Positions 7,001 to 14,142 of a DNA stretch of 18,737 nucleotides are shown one piece after another. The stretch comes from CAZRNB01 sp964601355. Lineage in GTDB: Bacteria; Planctomycetota; Phycisphaerae; Sedimentisphaerales; Anaerobacaceae. Position 1 is the stretch's first letter. Each line of letters starts with the position of its first letter. Made by a program: the position numbers and the translations under genes. The notes beneath the pieces were generated by a model. The model made no database searches. It saw only the letters and a list, made by a program, of their open reading frames with translations, and was not told where the DNA came from. Location: NCBI GenBank assembly GCA_964601355.1, contig CAZRNB010000056.1, positions 1 to 18,737 on the forward strand. The letters run 5' to 3'.

Positions 7001-8162
7001 AGCCAATACATGGTACCATCTTATTGCAACTTATGATGGAGAAAATCTTAAAGCGTACAAAGACGGAAGATTAATTACGGATAATGATGATCCCTCCGGA
7101 AAGCCTGACTCAGAGGCCGCAACTTTGAAATTTGGACGGCACGCATCGCAGGAAAATTATTTCGGAGGCACTATTGATGACGTCCGTATTTACAGCTACG
7201 CTCTTTCGCAAGAGGAAATTGATGAGCTTGGCGCCGTTATAGCCACCAAGCCTCAGCCAGCAGACAGAACGATAGTTGGTGCCGACGGGCCCGCAAAATT
7301 AAGCTGGAAACCCTGTGTCGGTGCAGTTTCTCACAAGCTCTACCTCGGTATAGACAAGGAACATTATTTCGTTGATGGCTGGGTGACAGACAGAGCAGAG
7401 GTTGATATGTCGGCACTAAGCAAGGCTATGCCGGCAATACAAAAAGATAAAACATACTATTGGCGTGCTGATGAAGTTCTGGCCAACGGCAATGTTATTT
7501 CCGGGAACATCTGGAGTTTTACCACGGGTGGCAATCTGGTCGGCTGGTGGAAGCTCGACGAGACTGATGGTAGAAATGCAGCAGATTCCTCCGGTAACAA
7601 CCATACCGGTACAATTATAGGAAATCCGCAATGGAGGCCGACCGGCGGTAAAATTGGCGGTGCGCTGGAGTTTGACGGCAATGGTGACTATGTAAATATT
7701 GGCAAAGGTGCTGATTTTGACATAACTAAGCAGATTACTGTAACGGCATGGATAAAGGTAAATCGTTTTGATAAAGAGTGGCAGGCCATCATCGCCAAAG
7801 GCGATAGTGCCTGGAGAATGCAACGAGTGAGAGAAACCGATAGTCTCGAATTTGCCTGCTCAGGATTAGCCGTTCCCGGCACAGAATGGGGCGGTATCTA
7901 CGGTAAGTTGAACGTGAACGATGGACAATGGCATCATGCAGCAGGAGTATATGACGGCAAGAAGCTCTCTTTGTATGTTGACGGTAAATTAGACGTTTCA
8001 TCAAACGCTCCCGGAAACATTAATGTAAATGACTATCCTGTTTATATCGGCGAAAATGCCGAACAAACAGGACGTTTCTGGAGCGGCCTTATCGATGACG
8101 TGCGGATTTATAATTATGCCGTCAGTGAAGGTGACATCTTGGCCTTAGCCGCAGGAAAATAA
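4002..8162 (+). CDS. Large secreted TPR / CBM9-like / LamG / FN3-like / LamG protein
   Basis: This 1386-aa protein starts with a signal peptide (RLKR, hydrophobic stretch, cleavage near APA-K25) and a strong ribosome binding site (AAAGGA, 3989-3994). Residues about 28-100 are TPR-like helices (GNLDAAIKIYQQII, EQQARAVFEKLVQQYGD). About 120-660 is a long region whose start (MPTDTIAYIELGNP) recalls DUF3352-type planctomycete proteins; its function is unknown. About 668-878 is a family-9-type carbohydrate-binding-like domain (PPVIDAAEDDIW ... AMWDANNLYVLVDVMDD ... VEIYIDAD-like VEVYIDADN). Then LamG1 (879-1077, ending IDDVRIYSYALS), an FN3-like linker (about 1080-1177, LSWKPCVGAVSHKLYLG ... YYWRADEV) and LamG2 (1179-1384, ending IDDVRIYNYAVS). 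No catalytic domain is visible. It probably binds glycans at the cell surface. The kinase gene begins 11 bp downstream, so it may present a ligand or act as a sensing partner. Confidence 0.85.
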   Translation: MERLKRITIIFLLAVGLFAAAAPAKTASVLLQEGLYAEEVDGNLDAAIKIYQQIIADPSANRSHVAQALHRQGLCYMKKNDEQQARAVFEKLVQQYGDQTSIIEKVKPLLADLVNHDPATLMPTDTIAYIELGNPGRQIETILSMLKGTPFENPLAAIGSGKGTGQAEPAGRSPGDIMSALLNPSMMAEFKKIRGMAIGITAISQNNPPSIAVLYPGKSDALRGLILAGLNIVGQAGEPIEGMQTINIKNGPSVAHDDEVIIVAQPLDRLNWCVKQYKGITNEPTLATQNKVFAKITKENRQTNALTAWVDCSRAYSAVSEMMAKSGQANQLRIADGFADLKNIEDVVITLAIQQMGIAIDTNVNFKDGHNCLPYKMFQTPNLSRGGFAGVPSEAIAVVSFALSESGGSIENAQKAVTNLTGLSIGREIYANIEQVNLFAMPGQTTTNEGGVIGQIMSCFGLALTSRNPQQTSQLLTQILQVANLAAAASGATQSVEQSNAAEGRYILPIGRDQKISFYVGQREKSNVIAFSPEVLKASMSAIENKKSAVTAGVLQEPLKQLSADNSKIVLVNVGGAIRIIESNINLGPRDAEKSPYKLIEQLAQSCDKAVILICTEEKINNFGIHAGISGLPPINDVFGPVMQLSQTISGAKAKTMAQKREKIGPAIIKKASRPPVIDAAEDDIWSDARMYKLENVIYSPLTSANDCSANYRAMWDANNLYVLVDVMDDMLINDTSPDQPVTLATGSSVVSWWFDDCVEVYIDADNSKSNQYDNDDAQYHFDWDKTNPTFGVHQQHGRMENIEFAMKTIESGYRTEIKFPWSTLGVKPSDGMKIGLDVHVNDDDNGGERDSKLTWWSKEDNAWENPQAFGTAQLVSLVGWWKFDETGGDSAADSSGNGHTGKIMGGPKWLPSGGKVGGALELDGVDDYVDTGFASDLPEWTVAVWVKSPAEPTPDTQSGLVHREKNYQINWNHLTNEFRGGAGVCIGETWHAASFGQLRANTWYHLIATYDGENLKAYKDGRLITDNDDPSGKPDSEAATLKFGRHASQENYFGGTIDDVRIYSYALSQEEIDELGAVIATKPQPADRTIVGADGPAKLSWKPCVGAVSHKLYLGIDKEHYFVDGWVTDRAEVDMSALSKAMPAIQKDKTYYWRADEVLANGNVISGNIWSFTTGGNLVGWWKLDETDGRNAADSSGNNHTGTIIGNPQWRPTGGKIGGALEFDGNGDYVNIGKGADFDITKQITVTAWIKVNRFDKEWQAIIAKGDSAWRMQRVRETDSLEFACSGLAVPGTEWGGIYGKLNVNDGQWHHAAGVYDGKKLSLYVDGKLDVSSNAPGNINVNDYPVYIGENAEQTGRFWSGLIDDVRIYNYAVSEGDILALAAGK

Positions 8163-8173
8163 GCAGATAATAT

Positions 8174-10465
8174 ATGAGCAGGGCGAAGATAGATGGTGCT
8201 TATAACCAGTTAAGGTGGGTGGTTCTGCTGCTTGCTATAGCAGTGGTGCTGCCCACCATCTGCCTGCTCTGGTTCATGACTGCGGTTGTCAGGAACGAAC
8301 GTCTTGCGGTCAGACAAAAACTCACCGACGTTTACGAGCAGCGGCTGGAAACACTAAGCAGAAGGCTTGATGAGTTTTGGTCGGCTCGAATAAAGGCGAT
8401 TGAACAGCAGGCGGCAACGAATCGTCCACATAGTGATATCTTCGAGATGATTGTTGGCCGGGATAACAGTACCGACGGCCCAAAAATATGTGATTCGATT
8501 ATTATTTTCGACAGCAATGGAAAATTGGTTTATCCATTAGCAGGAGATGAACAACAGCCGGCCGAATTTTCAGAACAGCTCAGTAAAGCGTGGATTGTTG
8601 AATTTACAGGAAATGATTTTGCCGGGGCTATAAACTTATATGAACGAATCGCCGAGTTCCCGGCTGATGACTACACTTATTACAGTGCTTTACTGGGCAA
8701 TCTTCGTTGTTTAAAAATGCTGGGGAAGATTGAGCAGGCGGCTGCTTTGTGTGAAAAGCTCGCTTATGGACAAGCTCCCGTAGGTATAAGCCCGTCATCC
8801 GCAGCTTTGATTGCTCGAGCAAGAATCTTGCTTGTAGAGCTTAAAGGCGAGACAAAAGAGGGTCTTAATCGTGCCGATTTACAGAAACTTATGCGCTCTG
8901 CGATCAATTACACTGCCGCTGATGGCTATGGTTTTTTGCCGATGCCTGCAGGTACAAGAATTTTTCTTCTGCGTAAGGCATTGAAAATTGTGGAAAAAAG
9001 CAAATGGGCCGATGAGCTAAAGCCGGATATATACAGAGCAAGAAGGCTGCTTGCAGCCGAAGAATTGGATGCAGCCGTTCTGGACAGGTATTATACCGGC
9101 ACGGTATTGGAATATTGGTCTGGTTTCAGTGAGCTCGACCGAATGGAGGAAAATTCACTTAAGATGGTGTCATTGCTGCGTGCAACTCTGGATACGATCA
9201 AAGAGCTTGACTGGAGCTGGGCTGAGCAATTAAAGCAACAAATATCTACGGTTTTAGATTCGTATAGTAACAGTAAAAAAAGGCCTGCTGGATTCGGCCT
9301 GCCTGCGCATAATCGGCCTGCATTTGTCGCATTTGAATCCTGGTCTGACAATAATTTTCGAAGGATGGAGGTGCCGGAAGTTATATTTGGAATGTATCAT
9401 AACTTTGGCGGAAAGACGTACCTGTTGCTGCAGAAAGCGGAAGAGTTCGGTGCCGATTTCAATTTATCCGGCGAAAATCTTGAAGATCCCGGTGTTTCCT
9501 ATAGGATAACGGATAATTTTGAAAAGCACGTCTGCGGTTTGGAAAATCCCCAGGGTGTAGCTTTTTTGAGAGTCCCGCTGGGAAAATTCTTTCCAGGATG
9601 GCACGTTGAAGTTCATTTTAAGGATTTTGATATCTTCGAAAAAGCAGCCGGCAGGCAAACTTTGGTGTATATGTGGGCGGGATTGCTGGCTATTGCCGTG
9701 ATGATAGCAGCCGGGCTGCTGTCTGCACAGGTTGTCGGAAGACAAATAAAGATAAACAAGCTGAAAAACGATTTTATTGCAACGGTTTCTCACGAGTTAA
9801 AAACGCCTCTGGCTTCGATGCGCGTCCTGGTTGATACACTGCTGGAAGGTAACGTAAAGGGACAGCAGCAGGTAACGGAATATTTGCAGTTGGTTTCAAA
9901 AGAGAACGAAAGGCTGAGCAGCCTTGTTGATAATTTTCTCACGTTTTCAAGGATGGAGCGTAACAGGCAGAAATTTGAAATGCTTATTACCGAGCCTGCT
10001 TCAATAGCTCGTGCTGCTGCTGATGCGGTTAAGACCAAGTTTAGCAAGGGCCAATGCAGGTTTGAAGTTGATATCCAGGAGGATTTGCCGGATATTTTGG
10101 CGGACCATGATGCAATAGTAACGGTCCTTGTGAACCTGCTGGACAATGCGTATAAATATTCTTATGATGACAAGCACATTGAGCTGAAAGTTTTCAGTGA
10201 GAATGGTTCTGTTTGTTTTCGTGTTTCAGACAATGGTATAGGTTTGTCACGTCGATCCATCAGGAAGATATTCAAAAGGTTTTATCAGGCTGACCGCAGC
10301 CTTACGCGGCGTGCCGAGGGATGTGGACTGGGCCTGAGCATAGCGAAATTTATCGTCGATGCCCACAAAGGCTCAATTTCCGTGGAAAGTAAAACCGGCC
10401 AGGGAAGCACATTTACTGTAAGGCTCTCTGCTATGAAAACTGGTTCCGGTGGAAAGGATTACTGA
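8174..10465 (+). CDS. Membrane histidine kinase with a large extracytoplasmic sensor region
   Basis: This 763-aa sensor kinase has two membrane segments, about 14-38 and 497-519, enclosing some 450 residues outside the cytoplasm. The sensor contains a TPR-like segment (about 152-200, DFAGAINLYERIAEFP ... AAALCEKLAYG) and no other domain I recognise. HisKA follows TM2: SHELKTP with phospho-acceptor His540. The HATPase_c domain is complete, with an N-box (N654-LLDN658-AYKYS), G1 (D686-NGIG) and G2 (G716-CGLGL). There is no HAMP or PAS domain between TM2 and HisKA. In such kinases the histidine autophosphorylates and passes phosphate to the regulator aspartate. It lies 11 bp after the carbohydrate-binding protein gene and one base before the first regulator gene, so all are probably cotranscribed. 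The ribosome binding site of ATG 8174 is weak, suggesting translational coupling. Confidence 0.9.
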   Translation: MSRAKIDGAYNQLRWVVLLLAIAVVLPTICLLWFMTAVVRNERLAVRQKLTDVYEQRLETLSRRLDEFWSARIKAIEQQAATNRPHSDIFEMIVGRDNSTDGPKICDSIIIFDSNGKLVYPLAGDEQQPAEFSEQLSKAWIVEFTGNDFAGAINLYERIAEFPADDYTYYSALLGNLRCLKMLGKIEQAAALCEKLAYGQAPVGISPSSAALIARARILLVELKGETKEGLNRADLQKLMRSAINYTAADGYGFLPMPAGTRIFLLRKALKIVEKSKWADELKPDIYRARRLLAAEELDAAVLDRYYTGTVLEYWSGFSELDRMEENSLKMVSLLRATLDTIKELDWSWAEQLKQQISTVLDSYSNSKKRPAGFGLPAHNRPAFVAFESWSDNNFRRMEVPEVIFGMYHNFGGKTYLLLQKAEEFGADFNLSGENLEDPGVSYRITDNFEKHVCGLENPQGVAFLRVPLGKFFPGWHVEVHFKDFDIFEKAAGRQTLVYMWAGLLAIAVMIAAGLLSAQVVGRQIKINKLKNDFIATVSHELKTPLASMRVLVDTLLEGNVKGQQQVTEYLQLVSKENERLSSLVDNFLTFSRMERNRQKFEMLITEPASIARAAADAVKTKFSKGQCRFEVDIQEDLPDILADHDAIVTVLVNLLDNAYKYSYDDKHIELKVFSENGSVCFRVSDNGIGLSRRSIRKIFKRFYQADRSLTRRAEGCGLGLSIAKFIVDAHKGSISVESKTGQGSTFTVRLSAMKTGSGGKDY

Positions 10466-10466
10466 G

Positions 10467-11171
10467 ATGAAAAACGTGCTTATTGTTGAAGACAATCCCA
10501 CTATGCTGCGGGGTCTCGAAGATAACTTTATGTCGAAAGGTTATTATGTAAAAACGGCTGTTGACGGCGAGCAGGGCTTAAATTCCGCTTTAGCTGAAAG
10601 ACCGGACCTTATAATTCTTGATATTATGCTGCCTAAGATCAATGGCTATGAAGTATGCAGTCTTATACGTGAAAAAAATCTTGAGATGCCGATAATAATG
10701 CTGACCGCAAAAGACGAGGAATCGGATATCCTTTTGGGATTAAACGTCGGGGCCGACGATTACGTTACCAAGCCGTTCAGCATAAGAGTATTACTGGCTC
10801 GAGCTGATGCTTTTCTACGACGTCGGACGGACGAGAAAAATTCAGTTTACAAATTCGGCAATTTCCAGCTCGATGCCATAGCACACACTCTTATGTGTGA
10901 CGGCAAAGAGGTAAAACTTGGACCCGGAGAATTCAGAATGCTGCACCTGTTCCTTAGAAAGTCCGGATGCACTTTGACACGGGAAGAAATACGAAGCGCC
11001 GTGTGGGGCTATTCGCACTTCATTACATTGCGGGACGTTGATAATTTTGTCGCCACATTGAGAAATAAGATAGAGCCAGACCCTGATAATCCGAGGTTTA
11101 TTCACACTATAGGAGAATCAGGCTACAAACTTGAGCCGGCTGAGGTATATGGACACAGTTTTGATAATTGA
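10467..11171 (+). CDS. OmpR/PhoB-family response regulator (first of a tandem pair)
   Basis: This 234-aa regulator has a receiver domain (1-115) with the acidic pair E8-D9, phospho-acceptor D52 (LILDIMLP-type IILDIMLPKING), T80 and K102 (TKPFS). A Trans_reg_C winged-helix DNA-binding domain follows (about 130-230, LTREEIRSAVWGY ... VDNFVATLRNKIEPDP ... GESGYKLEP). I chose ATG 10467 because it matches the paralogue's start and sits behind a GGAAAGGA ribosome binding site (10451-10458); a GTG at 10449 would add six residues with no better site. The gene begins one base after the kinase stop. The DNA-binding domain is more divergent than that of its neighbour: the residue after the turn is LRDVD rather than PRSID. 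The partner kinase is most likely the one encoded just upstream. Confidence 0.9.
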   Translation: MKNVLIVEDNPTMLRGLEDNFMSKGYYVKTAVDGEQGLNSALAERPDLIILDIMLPKINGYEVCSLIREKNLEMPIIMLTAKDEESDILLGLNVGADDYVTKPFSIRVLLARADAFLRRRTDEKNSVYKFGNFQLDAIAHTLMCDGKEVKLGPGEFRMLHLFLRKSGCTLTREEIRSAVWGYSHFITLRDVDNFVATLRNKIEPDPDNPRFIHTIGESGYKLEPAEVYGHSFDN

Positions 11172-11826
11172 AGACGACCCTGCCATGCTGCGGGGCTTGA
11201 AGGATAACTTCGAGTTTAAGGGCTACGGCGTGCTGACGGCAGATGATGGAGAGGAAGGATTGAACCTTGCTCTTAATAAAAAGCCCGATCTTATTATCCT
11301 TGACATTATGCTGCCCATGATAAATGGCTATGAAATATGCCGGCTTATTCGTCAGGAAAAACTGGGTATGCCGATAATAATGCTGACTGCCAAAGGCGAG
11401 GAGTCGGATATCGTGCTGGGGCTGAATCTTGGAGCCGACGATTATGTCACCAAGCCCTTCAGTATAAAGGAGCTTCTCGCCCGTGCGGCGGCATTTTTGA
11501 GACGCAGCAAACAAGCGGAGCAGGACGACTATGAATTTGGCGATTTTCGGCTTGATATACCTGCCAGGAAGTTCACGCGGAAGGGAAAAGAGATTGAGCT
11601 GTCTCCCAAAGAGTTCAGGCTAATGGAGCTTTTTGTTAAAAAACCGGGTAGAGCTCTTACGCGTGACGAGATATTAAATGCCGTCTGGGGTTATGATTGC
11701 ATTGTTACGCCGAGGAGCATTGACCGTTTTGTTGCAACGTTAAGGAACAAGATTGAATCCGACCCACATAATCCAGTTTTTATTCACACTATACGAGAGA
11801 TCGGCTATAAATTCGAGCCGGAATAG
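11149..11826 (+). CDS. OmpR/PhoB-family response regulator (second of a tandem pair)
   Basis: This 225-aa paralogue of the preceding regulator is clearly the product of a tandem duplication: long stretches such as PDLIILDIMLP, MPIIMLTAK and GADDYVTKPFSI are identical. Receiver residues E8, D9, D52, T80 and K102 are all present. The DNA-binding domain is canonical (LSPKEFRLMELF, LTRDEILNAVWGYD, RSIDRFVATLRNKIE, IREIGYKFEP). ATG 11149 aligns with the paralogue's start; it lies 23 bp inside the first regulator gene in another frame, with only GAGG (11142-11145) very close to the start, so reinitiation from the upstream gene is likely. A TTG at 11131 in the same frame is an alternative start. Confidence 0.9.
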   Translation: MDTVLIIEDDPAMLRGLKDNFEFKGYGVLTADDGEEGLNLALNKKPDLIILDIMLPMINGYEICRLIRQEKLGMPIIMLTAKGEESDIVLGLNLGADDYVTKPFSIKELLARAAAFLRRSKQAEQDDYEFGDFRLDIPARKFTRKGKEIELSPKEFRLMELFVKKPGRALTRDEILNAVWGYDCIVTPRSIDRFVATLRNKIESDPHNPVFIHTIREIGYKFEPE

Positions 11827-11843
11827 CAGCATAGAGCAGCCGC

Positions 11844-11861
11844 GACCGTAAGGGAGCGGTC
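11844..11861 (+). terminator. Short hairpin after the regulator operon
   Basis: GACCG (11844-11848) and CGGTC (11857-11861) form a 5-bp stem with an 8-base loop, 18 bases after the last regulator's stop. There is only a CATCTTT tail rather than a T-run, so it is a weak terminator candidate. The motif GACCGTAAGGGAGCGGTC may instead be a dispersed genomic motif. Confidence 0.3.
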
Positions 11862-11924
11862 CATCTTTGCTGACTTGCCCCCACATTTTATCTTTGGACA
11901 TCATAAATTCTTGTGGGTATTTCC

Positions 11925-11970
11925 TTGACCTGTGACTGTTGGATTTATATCTTTATTGACGATATATAAT
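11925..11970 (+). promoter_or_regulatory. Promoter candidates for the small membrane protein/lipoprotein pair
   Basis: TTGACC (11925-11930) is followed after 17 bp by TATCTT (11948-11953). A perfect TATAAT lies at 11965-11970. Either -10 would start transcription just before the gene whose start I place at 11993. The second would give a very short leader. Confidence 0.4.
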
Positions 11971-11992
11971 TTGTGCGTTTATGGAGCAAATT

Positions 11993-12214
11993 ATGGCGCA
12001 GGCAAAAACAATTCCGTGGTTTTTATGGCCTTTTGCGATTGTATGGAGGGTACTGGGAATGCTGCTAATAATTAGCGGTCGGATTTTGGGCGTCATTTTA
12101 TCGCTCGGATTGATGGCAGTCGGAATCGCCCTTACTATAACGGTCGCCGGTGCAATCATAGGTATTCCGGTTGCTGTCCTTGGTCTTTTACTGATGATAC
12201 GAAGCGTATTTTAA
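11993..12214 (+). CDS. Small hydrophobic membrane protein, unknown function
   Basis: This 73-aa protein is almost entirely membrane-spanning. After a short polar start with an aromatic WFLWPF segment come two or three hydrophobic stretches rich in Ile, Leu, Gly and Val (about 9-25, 28-48 and 50-70), ending IRSVF. I chose ATG 11993 over the in-frame ATG 11981 because GGAG (11983-11986) is correctly spaced for it. I do not recognise a family. The lipoprotein gene starts 41 bp downstream on the same strand, so the two are probably one transcription unit, which suggests an envelope role without showing one. Confidence 0.65.
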   Translation: MAQAKTIPWFLWPFAIVWRVLGMLLIISGRILGVILSLGLMAVGIALTITVAGAIIGIPVAVLGLLLMIRSVF

Positions 12215-12255
12215 ATATACCTGGATAAAAATTAGCGAATGATAGGAGACCGGAT

Positions 12256-12663
12256 ATGTATACAAGTCGTGTTGTGTTAATTGGATTACTTATTAGCTCG
12301 ACGGTAATTCTTTCCGGCTGCCTTGCAGCGGCGGTTGGAGTTGGAGCCGTGGGCGGCGTTGTCTATATTAAGGGTGCTCTTGAGGCGGTTGAGGCGAAAG
12401 ATATAGAGACGGTTTACGCTGCTACAAAAAAAGCAGCTAGTCAGCTTGGATTGATGGTTACAAATGATTTCATAGATGCTCATTCGGCTGAAATTTCTGG
12501 TCGTGATGGTGAAGATAGAAAAACTGTAATAAAACTACAATCAACGTCTGCGGAAACTACAAAGGTGTCTATTAGAGTGGGTCTTTTCGGAAACGAATTA
12601 AGGTCTTCGTATATTTATCAAAAAATACATGAAAACTTACAGCCAAAGAGTTCCCGGCCTTAG
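12256..12663 (+). CDS. DUF3568-family lipoprotein
   Basis: This 135-aa lipoprotein precursor has a type II signal peptide with lipobox L19-S-G-C22. It continues AAAVGVGAVGGVVYIKGALEAV and then a compact domain with VYAATKKAASQLGL, DAHSAEISGRDGEDRKTVIKL and TKVSIRVGLFGNE, the pattern of DUF3568, a family of small lipoproteins of unknown function. The ribosome binding site AGGAG (12244-12248) fits ATG 12256. It should be anchored in a membrane facing the periplasm. It follows the small membrane protein gene by 41 bp. A palindromic repeat lies just after its stop. Confidence 0.8.
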   Translation: MYTSRVVLIGLLISSTVILSGCLAAAVGVGAVGGVVYIKGALEAVEAKDIETVYAATKKAASQLGLMVTNDFIDAHSAEISGRDGEDRKTVIKLQSTSAETTKVSIRVGLFGNELRSSYIYQKIHENLQPKSSRP

Positions 12664-12686
12664 TTTATGAGAATATTCATAGGAAA

Positions 12687-12758
12687 TGTCATTCCCGCGG
12701 AAGCGGGAATCCACTGCTACGATACGATAAATGGATATCCGCCTGCGCGGGTATGACA
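12687..12758 (+). repeat. REPIN-like palindromic repeat, copy 1
   Basis: This 72-bp element starts TGTCATTCCCGCG and ends GCGCGGGTATGACA. It contains two hairpins: ATTCCCGC-GGAA-GCGGGAAT, perfect, and ATATCCGC-CTGC-GCGGGTAT, one imperfect pair. A second copy in opposite orientation lies at 15915-16009. It sits in the gap between two converging genes, the usual place for REP/REPIN-type extragenic palindromes, which are mobilised in trans by a REP-associated transposase. It may also act as a bidirectional terminator. Confidence 0.8.
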
Positions 12759-12797
12759 GAACGGTTCAGTAACTTTGAGTTAGTATTAAGCTCTCGA

Positions 12798-14033
12798 TTA
12801 CTTTTGAGGCACGGTTAGTTCTCTTTTACACCTTGGGCAAGTAACATTCTTGGCTTTAAAGTTAGGCGGGATTTTTAGATTCAGGCCGCAGGCGCACGTT
12901 AGAAATAGAAATCCATTGACCCTTCGCATAATATCGCCTACCTGGTGAAGCTGCTTTTCTATACGTTCCTCTTTTTCTTTCCGTGCGCTGCCGCTGCGCA
13001 AATGAACGTCCTCTTTGGCCAGAGCGGCAGGGGGGACAATGGTTTTGCGATGCGTTACGGCAGAGTACGCATCCGAGTAGTCTTTGAAAGATGCGCCCTG
13101 GGTTATGCTGCGCAGGATTCTTATTCGCTCGGAGATTGGCGGATGAGTGCTCGTTAAATCGGCTAATGTTCTTTGTCCGCTTCTCTTGAATGGATTGGCA
13201 ATGTACATAGGGGCGGTGACTTTATTGGCGGCAGCCAATTGCGGAGAAGGGTCGTTGGCTATTCTCTCTAAGGCGCTGGCCAAGCCTTCAGGATAGCGGG
13301 TCAGCCTTGCAGCGCCGGCATCGGCGAGATATTCGCGTTTTCTTGATAACGCAAAATATAATAGATAAGCCATCACGGGCGCAAGGATTGCGGCGATTAT
13401 CGCAACTGCAAGCATCAATAGCTGAGCATTGCCGCCGCGGCCTCTTCCGCCGGATGAGTATCTTCGGCGGGAACCCATCATTGAGCCGTAGTACATGCTT
13501 CGCAGGAAGGTTTGTGAAATCAAAACAATTGCGCCTAACATTATGCCGGCCAGTGTAACGTAAAGGATGTCACGGTGCAAAATGTGACTTATTTCATGAG
13601 CAATGACGCCATGCAGCTCATCGCGGTTAAGCCGGCCTAAAAGGCCCGCGGTCACGGCAACGGATGCGGTTTTTGGGCTTCGGCCGGTCGCAAAGGCATT
13701 AGGAGCAGGATCGTTGATGATATAGATTTTTGGCATTGCCGGCAGACCGGCCGCGATTTTCATTTCTTCCACGATATTGAATAATTGTGGATGCACGTCG
13801 TGAATGACAGGCTGTGCTTTGCTTGCGGCTAAAAGGATTTGATCTCCGCTTGATAGGCTTACAAGTGCAAGAATGAGCCAAATCGCTGTTGCGATGATTA
13901 GGCCGAAAAAACCGCCTGCTAGGTCGCCTGAGAATCCTAAGCCGATAATATAACCCAGCAGTAGAAGAACAACCGCCATTAACACCATCAGCAGGATGGA
14001 GTTTCGCTTGTTGGCTCGTATCAATTCCCACAT
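12798..14033 (-). CDS. htpX: HtpX-like M48 membrane metalloprotease with C-terminal zinc ribbon
   Basis: This 411-aa integral membrane protease has two N-terminal membrane segments (about 12-32, 40-62), the zinc motif H146-E-I-S-H150 with third ligand E234 (KREYLADAG), and two more hydrophobic segments (about 157-177, 205-228). Between these lies an Arg/Gly-rich loop (187-202). HtpX proteases degrade misfolded membrane proteins. Unusually, the C-terminus has a zinc-ribbon-like module with C380, C382, C399 and C402 (CAC...CPRC), which typical HtpX of roughly 290 residues lacks. I start at ATG 14033, not the in-frame ATG 14054, because GAGG is spaced correctly for it and the protein then begins MWELIRANKR. 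It follows lemA on the same strand, a common LemA/M48 pairing. Confidence 0.87.
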   Translation of the reverse strand: MWELIRANKRNSILLMVLMAVVLLLLGYIIGLGFSGDLAGGFFGLIIATAIWLILALVSLSSGDQILLAASKAQPVIHDVHPQLFNIVEEMKIAAGLPAMPKIYIINDPAPNAFATGRSPKTASVAVTAGLLGRLNRDELHGVIAHEISHILHRDILYVTLAGIMLGAIVLISQTFLRSMYYGSMMGSRRRYSSGGRGRGGNAQLLMLAVAIIAAILAPVMAYLLYFALSRKREYLADAGAARLTRYPEGLASALERIANDPSPQLAAANKVTAPMYIANPFKRSGQRTLADLTSTHPPISERIRILRSITQGASFKDYSDAYSAVTHRKTIVPPAALAKEDVHLRSGSARKEKEERIEKQLHQVGDIMRRVNGFLFLTCACGLNLKIPPNFKAKNVTCPRCKRELTVPQK

Positions 14034-14044
14034 AGTTAGTGCCT

Positions 14045-14062
14045 CGCGGCACACAAGCCGCG
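14045..14062 (-). promoter_or_regulatory. Hairpin abutting the ribosome binding site of the M48 protease gene
   Basis: CGCGGC (14045-14050) and GCCGCG (14057-14062) form a perfect 6-bp G+C stem with a 6-base loop. On the minus strand its 3' arm runs directly into the AGG of the protease ribosome binding site. It could modulate translation or be a processing or attenuation element between lemA and the protease gene. Confidence 0.4.
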
Positions 14063-14142
14063 GCTTATGCTGCTGTGCCCAGATAAATCGGGGCTACGGA
14101 GCATGAGTAATTCTTTTGGTATCTGCCAACAACGGACGGGTG

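Noticed and set aside
10449..10466. GTG start for the first response regulator.
   Set aside because: ATG 10467 has a better-spaced ribosome binding site and matches the start of its paralogue.
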